DNA of 64,000 bases from the NCBI GenBank assembly GCA_013416395.1, contig JACCEP010000004.1:124001-188000 (forward strand), given 5' to 3'. The DNA is from Alcaligenaceae bacterium (GTDB taxonomy: Bacteria > Pseudomonadota > Gammaproteobacteria > Burkholderiales > Burkholderiaceae_B). Shown one piece after another: positions 9,570 through 17,610 of this stretch. Made by a program: the position numbers and the translations under genes. The stretch's first letter is position 1. Each line of letters opens with the position of its first letter. Below the pieces are notes generated by a model. The model was not told the DNA's origin. It saw only the letters and a list, made by a program, of their open reading frames with translations, and made no database searches.

Positions 9570-10007
9570 TTACTGGCCATTGGCGTCGAGGGCGGCAACC
9601 AGGCGCAGATGGTTGTGCTTCTCGGTTCGACGATACTCAATGTCTTGCAGATAATGTCGCATCAGGCGTAGACCATGGCCCCCAACGGCGGTCTCATCCA
9701 GTGAAGTCGCCAAAGGGGGCACTTTTTCCAGCGTCGGGTCAAATGGCAGGCCGTTATCGGTAACTTCGATCAGCAGGTTGTCTTCGGTTTGCAGCACTGC
9801 AAGTTCTATGCGGTTGTCAGTGTTGTTTTCTCTGCCCTTAAAGCCGTACTGCACCACATTGGTCAGTGCCTCGTCCAGACACAGCCCCAGCGTAAACCCT
9901 GTTCTAGGCGGCCATTTCTGTTGTATAGCAAGCGCTTCAAGCCACGCTAGCGCCTGCGTGACGGTGTTTGGTCCAGATACAAGTGACAACGAAGCAATTG
10001 TCTGCAT
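9570..10007 (-). CDS. RsbW-like ATP-binding anti-sigma/STAS kinase
   Basis: A 145-residue stand-alone HATPase_c_2 protein. The three ATP-binding boxes are clear: N box LDEALTNVVQYGF (about 45-57), G1 box EVTDNGLPFDP (about 81-91) and G2 box GGHGLRLMR (about 109-117). Proteins of this kind phosphorylate a serine in a STAS antagonist and otherwise hold a sigma factor or other target. The STAS partner is probably the divergent protein at 12146 and the opposing phosphatase the one at 3766. It lies 17 nt after the NCS2 gene and just before alr. No sigma factor gene is visible in the window, so its final target is unknown. Confidence 0.92.
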   Translation of the reverse strand: MQTIASLSLVSGPNTVTQALAWLEALAIQQKWPPRTGFTLGLCLDEALTNVVQYGFKGRENNTDNRIELAVLQTEDNLLIEVTDNGLPFDPTLEKVPPLATSLDETAVGGHGLRLMRHYLQDIEYRRTEKHNHLRLVAALDANGQ

Positions 10008-10024
10008 GGGCGTTCTTGGAGAGG

Positions 10025-11797
10025 TTAGTGGTCAAAATGTAATCGAAGGTAGGAGGTTTTACCGATTGTTCCGCTGCTTACGCGATCTGCCATGCGTTTG
10101 AGCAGCACTTCAGGCAGGCCGGCAAGCGCATGGTTCAATGCTTCTTCGAAGGCAGCGCCGTCTATATCCAGCAGGTTGGTGGTATCGGCGGTGGCTTTTG
10201 CCACCAGACTCAACGGGTCTCCGGTGTGGATAAGCTCCAGGTCAAGATTGAACTCATCAAAGCCGCCCTGTATGGCCAGCAGTCGGCGGCTCGTGTCGGC
10301 CTGCAGGGCTTCGGTGGCCTCAAGCGCTGCTGTGGCCGCGCGACGTACGACTTCGCGCCGGGCATTCCAGATGGCGCCTTGTTGCTCTACGAAGCCGATG
10401 GCTTGTCGGGCCACATCGGCGGGGGCGATGTCTTGGCTTATTTCGAGTCGCGCGCGCTTCGAGGTGCCCATCTGGAACAGCAGGTTAAGGATGATGGCGG
10501 TGAGCCCTGCGACGATAATGCCGTTCTTCATCAAGAACTGTATGCTCTGGGGCGCCTGTTCAGCCAGTTCGGGTACGAACATGGTGCCCACGCCCGTAAT
10601 GAAAGACAGGCCTACCAGGAAGATACCGCGCGAATCCATGGCGCGTGAAGCAATCAATTCAATGCCTGAAACGATCAAGTAGGCTGCCGCGTATAGCTCG
10701 ACCGCACCGATGACCGGGGTGGGGATCAGGGTGAGACCTAGCGATACTTTCGGCAGAAAGGCAGCAAGTGCCAGCAGACCGGCGGTGGCCAGCCCTATCC
10801 AGCGTGACGTGGAGCGGCTGATGTGTGCCAGGGCGATGTTGGCCGACGACACGGCATTGGGGTACGCGCCCAGCCACGAAGCCAGTAAGTTGCCCAGACC
10901 GTTGGCCCGTATGCCGCTGCCAGCCTTGTTCATGTCAGCGCGGCGCCAGTCGGCATCGTTCATTTTCTGCAGCAGGACAACGCTGCCGAAGGTATCAAGC
11001 TGCGTCATAAGCGCGAGTAGTGCCACGGCCAACAGCACGCCAGGATCAAGGTTGAAAGCGGGCATGGGAGGGTGTGGCAGACCGAAGAGGGGTGTGTGTC
11101 TCAGCTGCTCCAGGCCGTCAATTTTGTCAAACGTGGCTGTCAGAATGATACCGACGAGCAACCCTGTGAGCAGCGCCAGCAGCTTGGTGCGCTGACTGCC
11201 CCAGATTGACATGCCAACGATGACACCCAGTGTGATCAGGCCGATTAAGGTGTCGACCACGTTGATGACGTTGTCGTTGCCCATGTCGGTGGTGTGCCGC
11301 AACGCAGGCGCAACAAGCGACAGCCCTGCCACACAAATGACAATGCCCGCAACGGCGGGAGGAAATACAGAACGCAATCGGGGAATAATATAACCGGCAC
11401 AGATCGCTACGGCGCCATTCACCACGCCCAGCAAGAACATGCCACCCAGCCCGAACTCCGCCACCACCATCCCCACGATGATAACCAGCAGCGGGTCAGG
11501 CATATGCACGAGCAACGCGCCCGCGCCCAAACGCCCACCCCAGGACTGCAGAAAGGTGGAGATTGCCATACCGATAATGGTTGCCGTGACCATGTTGCGC
11601 GTCGTTTCTGCGTCCAGGTTCCCAATTTTTGCTGCTGCGAGGACGTAGGCGATTAATGCCAGTGCCGTGGCCATATGCTGGAAGGCCAGGCCTCCGAGCG
11701 CAGCGCCGGGCACTCTTTCGTCGGCGGCATAGAGCAAATCGGGCGGACGCCTGAGAACGGGCGAGCGGGGAAATGAAATTCTGGAAAGAAAAGACAT
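10025..11797 (-). CDS. NCS2/SLC23-type nucleobase permease with C-terminal degenerate HATPase-like domain
   Basis: A 590-residue protein. Residues 1 to about 455 form an NCS2 (xanthine/uracil permease) core with many TM helices. The family strings are QLDTFGSVVLLQKMND and NGLGNLLASWLGAYPNAVSSAN, the latter bearing the substrate-site asparagines. About 130 more residues follow (from IAPADVARQAIGFVEQ). Their pattern, a helix AATAALEATEALQ, a strand FNLDLELIHTGDPLSLV and the ending TSYLRLHFDH, resembles an anti-sigma HATPase fold with eroded N and G boxes. It heads the unit kinase-alr, 17 nt upstream of the kinase gene. The transported or sensed ligand may be a purine or pyrimidine. The tail assignment is by eye. 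Confidence 0.85.
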   Translation of the reverse strand: MSFLSRISFPRSPVLRRPPDLLYAADERVPGAALGGLAFQHMATALALIAYVLAAAKIGNLDAETTRNMVTATIIGMAISTFLQSWGGRLGAGALLVHMPDPLLVIIVGMVVAEFGLGGMFLLGVVNGAVAICAGYIIPRLRSVFPPAVAGIVICVAGLSLVAPALRHTTDMGNDNVINVVDTLIGLITLGVIVGMSIWGSQRTKLLALLTGLLVGIILTATFDKIDGLEQLRHTPLFGLPHPPMPAFNLDPGVLLAVALLALMTQLDTFGSVVLLQKMNDADWRRADMNKAGSGIRANGLGNLLASWLGAYPNAVSSANIALAHISRSTSRWIGLATAGLLALAAFLPKVSLGLTLIPTPVIGAVELYAAAYLIVSGIELIASRAMDSRGIFLVGLSFITGVGTMFVPELAEQAPQSIQFLMKNGIIVAGLTAIILNLLFQMGTSKRARLEISQDIAPADVARQAIGFVEQQGAIWNARREVVRRAATAALEATEALQADTSRRLLAIQGGFDEFNLDLELIHTGDPLSLVAKATADTTNLLDIDGAAFEEALNHALAGLPEVLLKRMADRVSSGTIGKTSYLRLHFDH

Positions 11798-12145
11798 AGT
11801 TATGCTCTGGAAAGAAACCCGAAAGTGATGCCGAAATAATTGTTGTCGCTGAAGTGCTTTGCTTGTGTTCTGAAAGAATGCGCTAAACAGAGAGACGAGT
11901 GGGCTTGATTACACTCTGAAATATGATTTGATACAACATGTGTGTCTTCTAAATTGCTTGACGCTGTATTGTGTAGGCAGCAAGCGATCGTGTATCTGCA
12001 ATGTACGCAGTCGTAAAGCGTTTGCGCCGAAGCGATTTCTTTCGAGTGCAGCTTGCGCGGGAAGTCGGTGTGGCAAGATGGAATAGGCCTTCCATGTTTC
12101 CATGCAACCGCTACAATCAATTACTTTTAATGCAACGGTTACTTC
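11798..12145. promoter_or_regulatory. Divergent intergenic region between NCS2-kinase operon and STAS gene
   Basis: This 348-bp stretch separates the two arms of the partner-switching block and should hold both promoters. The sequence TACAAT at 12112-12117 is a plausible -10 element for the STAS gene about 29 nt before its ATG, but a good -35 is not visible 17 bp upstream. I see no convincing gene: a 106-codon minus-strand frame here lacks family features and a ribosome site. Confidence 0.35.
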
Positions 12146-12484
12146 ATGAGTCTCTCAAGCGAAAAAATCGGCGAGGTTCTGGTGATATCTGCCTCAGGCC
12201 AGATCAACAGCGCCAATGCGGCGCAAGTCGAGTCAGGGTTACTGGCCTATGTTGAGCAAGGGGAACGCTTGTGCGCGCTAGATTTAAGCGGCCTTGACTA
12301 TATCTCCAGCGCTGGCCTGCGTGTTGTTTTAATACTCGCCAGAGGCTTGAAACAAAAATCTGGGCAACTGGTTTTATGTGGCCTGCAGCCTCAAGTGCAT
12401 GAGGTGTTTGATATTAGCGGGTTTCTATCGATTTTAACGGTGGTTGCCAGCCGTAGTGAGGCGGTAAGCCGGATGGGGGGGTAA
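12146..12484 (+). CDS. STAS-domain anti-anti-sigma factor
   Basis: A 112-residue single STAS domain protein of the SpoIIAA/RsbV type. The conserved loop DYISSAGLRVVL places the phosphorylatable serine at about Ser55, aligned with the serine of the DSSG/DSTG loops. The strands GEVLVISASGQINSANAAQVE and ALDLSGLDYI match the fold. It is expected to be phosphorylated by the kinase at 9570 and reset by the SpoIIE phosphatase at 3766. It is divergent from the NCS2-kinase operon and converges on purT with only 16 nt between stops. The ribosome site is weak. Confidence 0.92.
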   Translation: MSLSSEKIGEVLVISASGQINSANAAQVESGLLAYVEQGERLCALDLSGLDYISSAGLRVVLILARGLKQKSGQLVLCGLQPQVHEVFDISGFLSILTVVASRSEAVSRMGG

Positions 12485-12500
12485 CCCCGCCCGGCCTTGC

Positions 12501-13703
12501 TTACGCTTTTTTGCCCTTTACGCAAGCGGCTGCCTGTCGAGCCCGCTGACGCGCACCGTCGATGTTGTCGTCATACCCAAGCGCTACGCCCATGCGCCGA
12601 CGCTCATAGCTTTCGGGTTTGCCAAATAGCCTGAGATCAGTCTGCGGCACGCGCATGGCGGCGTCTACGCCATCAAAAATGATGTTCTCTCCGTCGACAC
12701 CACCATAAATGACAGCACTGGCGCCGGGTGTGCGCAGGCGGGTGTCAACAGGCAGGCCTAAAATGGCACGGGCATGCAGTTCAAACTCGCTTTGCCATTG
12801 CGAAATCATGGTGACCAGGCCGGTGTCATGTGGGCGCGGGCTCACTTCGCTAAACCACACCTCTTCGCCTTTAATGAACAACTCTACGCCAAACACGCCT
12901 TGCCCACCCAGATTGTCGGTAACGGCCTGGGCAATGTGCTTTGATTGCTGTAGCGCACGCGGGTGCATGGGCTGGGGCTGCCAGCTTTCGATGTAGTCGC
13001 CGGCTTCCTGCAGATGACCTATAGGCTCGCAGAAATGCGTTTCAATTTGGCCGTCTTCGCCACGGGCGCGTACGGTAAGCAAGGTGATCTCGTAATCGAA
13101 ATCGACAAAGCCTTCGACAATAATGCGCCCATGGCTGACGCGCCCGCCCGACATGGCGTATTGCCAGGCGGCTGCTACATCGGCGGGGCCATCAATTTTG
13201 CTCTGGCCTTTGCCTGAACTGCTCATGACCGGCTTTACCACGCAGGGGTAGCCTATGCCGCCATCGATGGCGGCCTGCAGCGCTTCAAGCGAATCGCAGA
13301 ATGCATAAGGGCTGGTTGGCAGGCCCAGGGTTTCAGCGGCCAGGCTACGTATGCCTTCGCGGTTCATGGTCAGTCGGGTAGCACGTGCCGTCGGAATCAC
13401 CCGTGCCAGGCCAGCAGACTCGAGCTCTTCGAGCGCCTCTGTCGCGATGGCTTCGATTTCGGGTACGACGAGATCAGGCTTTTCGGCCTTGATCAGCGCC
13501 TTTAACTGGTCAGGGTCGCTCATGGTAATGGTGTGCGCATGATGCGCAACCTGCTGACCGGGAGCATTGGCGTATCGGTCTACGGCGATGGTTTCGACGC
13601 CCAGACGCTGCAGCGCAATAATGACTTCTTTGCCAAGCTCGCCAGAGCCCAGCAACATGACGCGGGTAGCCGTCGGAGATAAAGGTGTGCCTAATTTGCT
13701 CAT
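12501..13703 (-). CDS. purT: Formate-dependent phosphoribosylglycinamide formyltransferase 2
   Basis: A 400-residue ATP-grasp enzyme that makes formyl-GAR from GAR, formate and ATP in purine synthesis, independent of folate. The N-terminal [26 protein letters not shown] matches the PurT Rossmann-like start. The ATP-grasp core is visible as [65 protein letters not shown] and [18 protein letters not shown] near the C-terminus. Length is normal. It is a single gene convergent with the STAS gene and divergent from osmC-like. Confidence 0.97.
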   Translation of the reverse strand: MSKLGTPLSPTATRVMLLGSGELGKEVIIALQRLGVETIAVDRYANAPGQQVAHHAHTITMSDPDQLKALIKAEKPDLVVPEIEAIATEALEELESAGLARVIPTARATRLTMNREGIRSLAAETLGLPTSPYAFCDSLEALQAAIDGGIGYPCVVKPVMSSSGKGQSKIDGPADVAAAWQYAMSGGRVSHGRIIVEGFVDFDYEITLLTVRARGEDGQIETHFCEPIGHLQEAGDYIESWQPQPMHPRALQQSKHIAQAVTDNLGGQGVFGVELFIKGEEVWFSEVSPRPHDTGLVTMISQWQSEFELHARAILGLPVDTRLRTPGASAVIYGGVDGENIIFDGVDAAMRVPQTDLRLFGKPESYERRRMGVALGYDDNIDGARQRARQAAACVKGKKA

Positions 13704-13841
13704 GTCGGGGCGCTTGTGCTCATAACAAAGATAGTGAATTGTATAGGTTGTAGTTACGGCTTGTAGCCCCGAGGACGAGGCTTATCCGTTATCGTTGGTT
13801 TCTGAGCTTTTTTCAACACCAATTGAACAAGAGGAGTCGAC

Positions 13842-14267
13842 ATGAGCAAGAAAGCATCTGCAGAATGGAAGGGCGGCATCAAGGACGGCGGCGGCACCAT
13901 CTCTACCGAGACAGGTGTACTGAAGCAGGCACCCTACGGTTTCAAATCACGGTTTGAGGACGGTAAAGGTACCAACCCTGAAGAGTTGATTGCAGCAGCC
14001 CACGCGGGTTGTTTCTCCATGGCATTGTCGCTAATGCTGGGTGAGGCGGGTTTCACTCCTGACCGCATTGCCACGCAGGCGGCCGTAACCATTGAGAAGA
14101 AAGATGGCGGTTTTGAAATCACGACCAGCCACCTTACGGTTCAAGCGAGTGTGCCAGGTCTGGATGACGCCCAATTCCAGAAAATTGCGGGTCAGGCCAA
14201 AACAGGTTGCCCTGTTTCAAAAGTGCTCAATGCCAAGATCACCATGGAGGCAACGCTGGCAGGATAA
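13842..14267 (+). CDS. OsmC-family peroxiredoxin-like protein
   Basis: A 141-residue OsmC-subfamily protein, which reduces organic hydroperoxides. Both redox cysteines are present: AAHAGCFSMALSLML (about Cys59) and KTGCPVSKVL (about Cys125). The opening AEWKGGIKDGGGTISTETG and GTNPEELIAAA are typical of OsmC rather than Ohr. A good ribosome site (AAGAGGAG) precedes the ATG. It is monocistronic, with two hairpins after its stop. Confidence 0.95.
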   Translation: MSKKASAEWKGGIKDGGGTISTETGVLKQAPYGFKSRFEDGKGTNPEELIAAAHAGCFSMALSLMLGEAGFTPDRIATQAAVTIEKKDGGFEITTSHLTVQASVPGLDDAQFQKIAGQAKTGCPVSKVLNAKITMEATLAG

Positions 14268-14272
14268 AGTTT

Positions 14273-14378
14273 GCACAGGCGAAGCACGCCATGCCTGTGC
14301 ATCACGAGCCGGGCGTGGCCGACACGTGTGAGCAAGGCATGGGTTGACGTAAACCGGCCGGCGGGCAGGGTTGCCCGC
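14273..14378. terminator. Two hairpins between convergent osmC-like and thioesterase genes
   Basis: The first has 8-bp arms GCACAGGC (14273-14280) and GCCTGTGC (14293-14300). The second has 7-bp arms GCGGGCA (14361-14367) and TGCCCGC (14372-14378) around a GGGT loop. Neither has a long T run on either strand, so intrinsic termination is possible but not certain. Confidence 0.45.
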
Positions 14379-14387
14379 AAAGGCCAG

Positions 14388-14900
14388 TTAGGCGGGTTGT
14401 TTAGGCCTTAGCAGTGACAGGCGCGATATATGGTGCTCTGGCATAGGTATGGCAGCATGTGCATTGGCAACGGCCTGGAGTCGCTCGGTAATGTCAGCCG
14501 GAAACGTCGTAGCACGCCGGGTGCCAAGGTCGACATGAACAGAAAGCTGTTCCATGGTCGCGGCCAAATAGCCGTCATCAGTCTGGTATAGCTCCATCAG
14601 GCATAGCAAGCGCTTGTGGTCGGCGGCCAGCACGCGCAGCCGCAGCTCAAGGGGTGCATTCACCAGCAGCTCGCGGCGGTAATTTACGGCAATGTCCACG
14701 GTGTAGATGCCGCAGTTCGTCGCGGCCGTGTAACTCTTGCCCACACCCAACTCGCCCAGCAGCGTGTAACCCGTATGGTCGAATACACCCACGTATTCGG
14801 AGGCATTCATGTGGCCGTATAAATCAATCCAGTCTGGCAGAACGGTGAGTGTTGTGCTGAGCTGGGCGGGGGTGGTGCTTGGGTTTGTTGTCTCTGGCAT
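14388..14900 (-). CDS. 4HBT hot-dog-fold acyl-CoA thioesterase family protein
   Basis: A 170-residue hot-dog-fold protein. The segment PDWIDLYGHMNASEYVGVFD is the typical thioesterase opening with an acidic residue beside GHMN, followed by IAVNYRRELLVNAPLELRLRVLA and MEQLSVHVDLGTRRATTFP. The arrangement is close to the thioesterase found with carnitine dehydrogenases, but no carnitine gene is adjacent. Substrate is unknown; it acts in the cytoplasm. Confidence 0.85.
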   Translation of the reverse strand: MPETTNPSTTPAQLSTTLTVLPDWIDLYGHMNASEYVGVFDHTGYTLLGELGVGKSYTAATNCGIYTVDIAVNYRRELLVNAPLELRLRVLAADHKRLLCLMELYQTDDGYLAATMEQLSVHVDLGTRRATTFPADITERLQAVANAHAAIPMPEHHISRLSLLRPKQPA

Positions 14901-14975
14901 GGTTGTTTTCTTTCGTATGAAGTGTCAGGAAGGGTTCAGAGCCCAACGCTACCACAGCGGGGTGTTGTGCGTTGT

Positions 14976-15584
14976 TCACTCATCCAGCGATCGCCATAAA
15001 TACCATGAGGCCACAGACCGGTAAGGTCGCCATCTGTCGCTTACGCCTTCAAGCGTGGCGGTGTCGCCAAAAAGTCGACGCACAGCCCGTTGTAGGCCTA
15101 CGTCGTCCAGCGCCAGTACATCGGGCCGCTTCAGACCAAAAATAAGAAACATCTCTGCAGTCCAGCGCCCAACCCCGGGAAGATCCGTCAATGCAGTAAT
15201 GACGTCTTCATTATTTTGCTGGCGCAAATGGCGAAAGTTAAGACGCCCGTCTTGCAGCCGTTGCGCCAGCTCGGTCATGTAGCGAATTTTGGCTGACGAA
15301 AGACCAGCAGTTCGCAGCGACTCGGGTGACAGGCTGAGGATGCCGGCGGCCGTAAATCTTGGGGACAGCGCAATGACGCGTTTTTTTATTGTGCTGGCCG
15401 CTCGGGCAGATAACTGCTGGCTAATAATGGAAGAAGCCAGTGTCTGGAAAGCGGTGTTTCGTCGCCGCAGAATGCCGCAGGGGCCATGTCGCTCGATCAG
15501 ATGCGCCATGACGCTGCATGAGGTGCCCAAGTGTAGCTCTGCTTCTTCAGATAGCAGCTTCAGTGTGATGGGTTGGACGGGCAT
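14976..15584 (-). CDS. DNA-3-methyladenine glycosylase II family (HhH-GPD)
   Basis: A 202-residue helix-hairpin-helix base-excision glycosylase of the AlkA/Mag type, which removes alkylated bases. The core features are FQTLASSIISQQLSARAAST, the hairpin LTDLPGVGRWTAEMFLIFGL and the catalytic aspartate in RPDVLALDDVGLQRAVRRLFG. It lacks the extra N-terminal domain of E. coli AlkA, so it is the short, yeast Mag-like form. It is on the same strand as the YchJ gene, 28 nt downstream of it. Confidence 0.93.
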   Translation of the reverse strand: MPVQPITLKLLSEEAELHLGTSCSVMAHLIERHGPCGILRRRNTAFQTLASSIISQQLSARAASTIKKRVIALSPRFTAAGILSLSPESLRTAGLSSAKIRYMTELAQRLQDGRLNFRHLRQQNNEDVITALTDLPGVGRWTAEMFLIFGLKRPDVLALDDVGLQRAVRRLFGDTATLEGVSDRWRPYRSVASWYLWRSLDE

Positions 15585-15612
15585 GGCTCAGCTCCTTATC
15601 AAGCGCCTTACT

Positions 15613-16011
15613 TTACCTCTGCTTTTTTTCAATGAATTCGCCATCGACATACAGCCATTTTTCGTCTTGCCTGATAAAGCGGCTGATCTCGTGCATGCGT
15701 ATTGCCCGACCTGCCAACCGATGGCGTGCCACAAATTCAACCGTAGCATGGTCATTATCTTGCTGCCTGAAATTTTTTATCTCAAGACCCAGCCACTTTA
15801 CATCGGGTGGGTTTGGTTCGAGCATGGCTGGCCGCGTTTGCGGGTGCCAGGTGTCCAGCAGGTAGTCGTGCAGGTCAAGTACAAAAGCACTGTAACGTGA
15901 GCGCATCAAGACTTGCGCGTCTGGAGCTTGCAGGCGTTGAGCGCCATGATGCCATCGTCCGCAACACTGCTCATAGCGTGATTGGCTGCCACATGGGCAC
16001 GTTGTTTTCAT
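15613..16011 (-). CDS. YchJ-family SEC-C motif protein
   Basis: A 132-residue protein of the YchJ (UPF0225) family. It begins with the zinc-binding SEC-C-like motif CPCGSQSRYEQCCGRWHHG, followed by APDAQVLMRSRYSAFVLDLHDYLLDTWHPQTRP, which is the family hallmark, and an NTF2-like core. The ATG at 16011 immediately before the cysteine motif has an AAGAG ribosome site; an in-frame ATG at 16035 does not. Function is unknown. Confidence 0.93.
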   Translation of the reverse strand: MKTTCPCGSQSRYEQCCGRWHHGAQRLQAPDAQVLMRSRYSAFVLDLHDYLLDTWHPQTRPAMLEPNPPDVKWLGLEIKNFRQQDNDHATVEFVARHRLAGRAIRMHEISRFIRQDEKWLYVDGEFIEKKQR

Positions 16012-16171
16012 AAATGAATGCTCTTGACGTTTCATCAGGGTTTTTAGAGTTTTTCATCATATCAGCGCAGGTAACTGTTACGCACAAAGGGCCTATGCAT
16101 ATAGCGGTAGCGCTCTGGGATAAAATATTGCGCGCCACCTTTCTGCGGCCGAACTCTACGGTTTTACCCAC

Positions 16172-17479
16172 ATGCAAAAACTTTCGCTTCCAGACGTTAT
16201 CGCGCTGGGCTTCATGACATTCGCCCTGTTTCTGGGGGCTGGCAACATTATTTTTCCGCCCATGGTCGGTCAGGCTGCGGGCGAGCATTTCTGGCTGGCG
16301 GCCATTGGTTTTTTGCTGACTGGTGTCGGCTTGCCATTATTGACTATTGTCGCACTGGCTCGCGTGGGTGGCGGCATGGACATACTTACTGCGCCCATAG
16401 GCCGAGTTGCAGGCACGCTGCTTGGCGTGCTGGTGTACCTGACCATAGGCCCACTTGTGGCCACGCCACGTACTGCAACGGTTTCTTTCGAGGTTGGCTT
16501 TGCGCCCTTCGTCGCAGATCACCCCAGCAGCCTGTTTATTTACACCGTTGTCTATTTTTCGCTTGCTCTGCTGGTGTCGCTGTTTCCGGGCAAGCTTATT
16601 GATAACGTAGGTAAATACATTACGCCAGCGCTTATTGTGTCGCTGGCTGTTCTGGCGGCCGCGGCGCTACTCTGGCCAATTGGTGGGGCCATGCACAGCG
16701 CAGGTCTGTACCAGAGCGCACCGCTATCACAAGGCTTTGTGCAGGGTTACCAAACCATGGACGCATTGGGTGCGTTGGTGTTTGGCATTGTCATTGTTAA
16801 CGCCATTCGCGACCGCCGGGTCAGCGATGCGGGTTTGCAGACACGCTATGCAATTATTGCGGCGCTCATTGCCGCCACGGGTCTTGCTTTGGTTTATCTT
16901 TCTTTCATTTACTTGGGTGCCACCAGTGGCAGCATCGCACCGCATGCACAAACTGGCGTGCCCATACTTACAGGTTTTGTGCTTCAGACGTTCGGTACTG
17001 CGGGCGAATTGCTGCTGGCGGTCGTCATCACCCTTGCTTGCTTCACGACAGCTGTGGGTCTAATTTCGGCGTGTGGCGAGTATTTCAGCAGGCTGTTGCC
17101 CGTTTCTTACCGTACCGTGGTTATTGCGCTCAGCCTTGTCAGCCTGGTGGTTGCCAATCAGGGGCTGGCCCAGTTGATCGCGGTTTCGGGGCCCTTGCTT
17201 GTAGGCATCTACCCCGTCGCCATCTCGCTGGTTGCATTAAGCCTGCTCTCGGCGTTATGGAGATCACCTACGCGCGTGTTTGTACCGGTTATGCTGGTGG
17301 CAGTGGTCATGGGGCTGGCTGACGCAGTGCGCGTCGCGGGTGTCCAGGCGTTGGCACCAGTGTGGCTTGACGCCTTGCCGGGTGCAAGTCTGGGTATGGG
17401 GTGGACAGCACCCGTGGTGGTCGCGTTGCTGATTGCTGGCGCTGCAGACAGGGTGTGCGCCAGACCACGCTCAGCCTGA
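16172..17479 (+). CDS. brnQ: Branched-chain amino acid:cation symporter
   Basis: A 435-residue, 12-TM carrier of the BrnQ/LivII family that imports leucine, isoleucine and valine with sodium or protons. Signature strings are ALGFMTFALFLGAGNIIFPPMVGQAAGE at the N-terminus, GPLVATPRTATVSFEVGFAPF in the centre and ACFTTAVGLISACGEYFS further on. Length is normal. It is monocistronic and divergent from the ychJ-like gene. Confidence 0.96.
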   Translation: MQKLSLPDVIALGFMTFALFLGAGNIIFPPMVGQAAGEHFWLAAIGFLLTGVGLPLLTIVALARVGGGMDILTAPIGRVAGTLLGVLVYLTIGPLVATPRTATVSFEVGFAPFVADHPSSLFIYTVVYFSLALLVSLFPGKLIDNVGKYITPALIVSLAVLAAAALLWPIGGAMHSAGLYQSAPLSQGFVQGYQTMDALGALVFGIVIVNAIRDRRVSDAGLQTRYAIIAALIAATGLALVYLSFIYLGATSGSIAPHAQTGVPILTGFVLQTFGTAGELLLAVVITLACFTTAVGLISACGEYFSRLLPVSYRTVVIALSLVSLVVANQGLAQLIAVSGPLLVGIYPVAISLVALSLLSALWRSPTRVFVPVMLVAVVMGLADAVRVAGVQALAPVWLDALPGASLGMGWTAPVVVALLIAGAADRVCARPRSA

Positions 17480-17501
17480 TGATGTGGTTGCGGGTTGAAG
17501 T

Positions 17502-17529
17502 GGGCATCAGCGCCTGTGCTCTGATGCCC
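17502..17529. terminator. Hairpin between convergent brnQ and gamma-glutamyltransferase genes
   Basis: A perfect 9-bp inverted repeat, GGGCATCAG (17502-17510) and CTGATGCCC (17521-17529), with a 10-nt loop, lies 22 bp after the brnQ stop. There is no clear T run, so it may be a weak or bidirectional terminator. Confidence 0.5.
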
Positions 17530-17610
17530 TGCAGCCTCGGGGGCGGGGCACCTAGTTAATACCCGAGCCTGTACCCTGAAGCGTCGCCTTGACGCCAGAC
17601 GGAGGGCCCT

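Noticed and set aside
11800-12120. A 106-codon minus-strand frame as a gene
   Set aside because: It lies in the divergent promoter region, lacks a ribosome site and has no recognisable domain.
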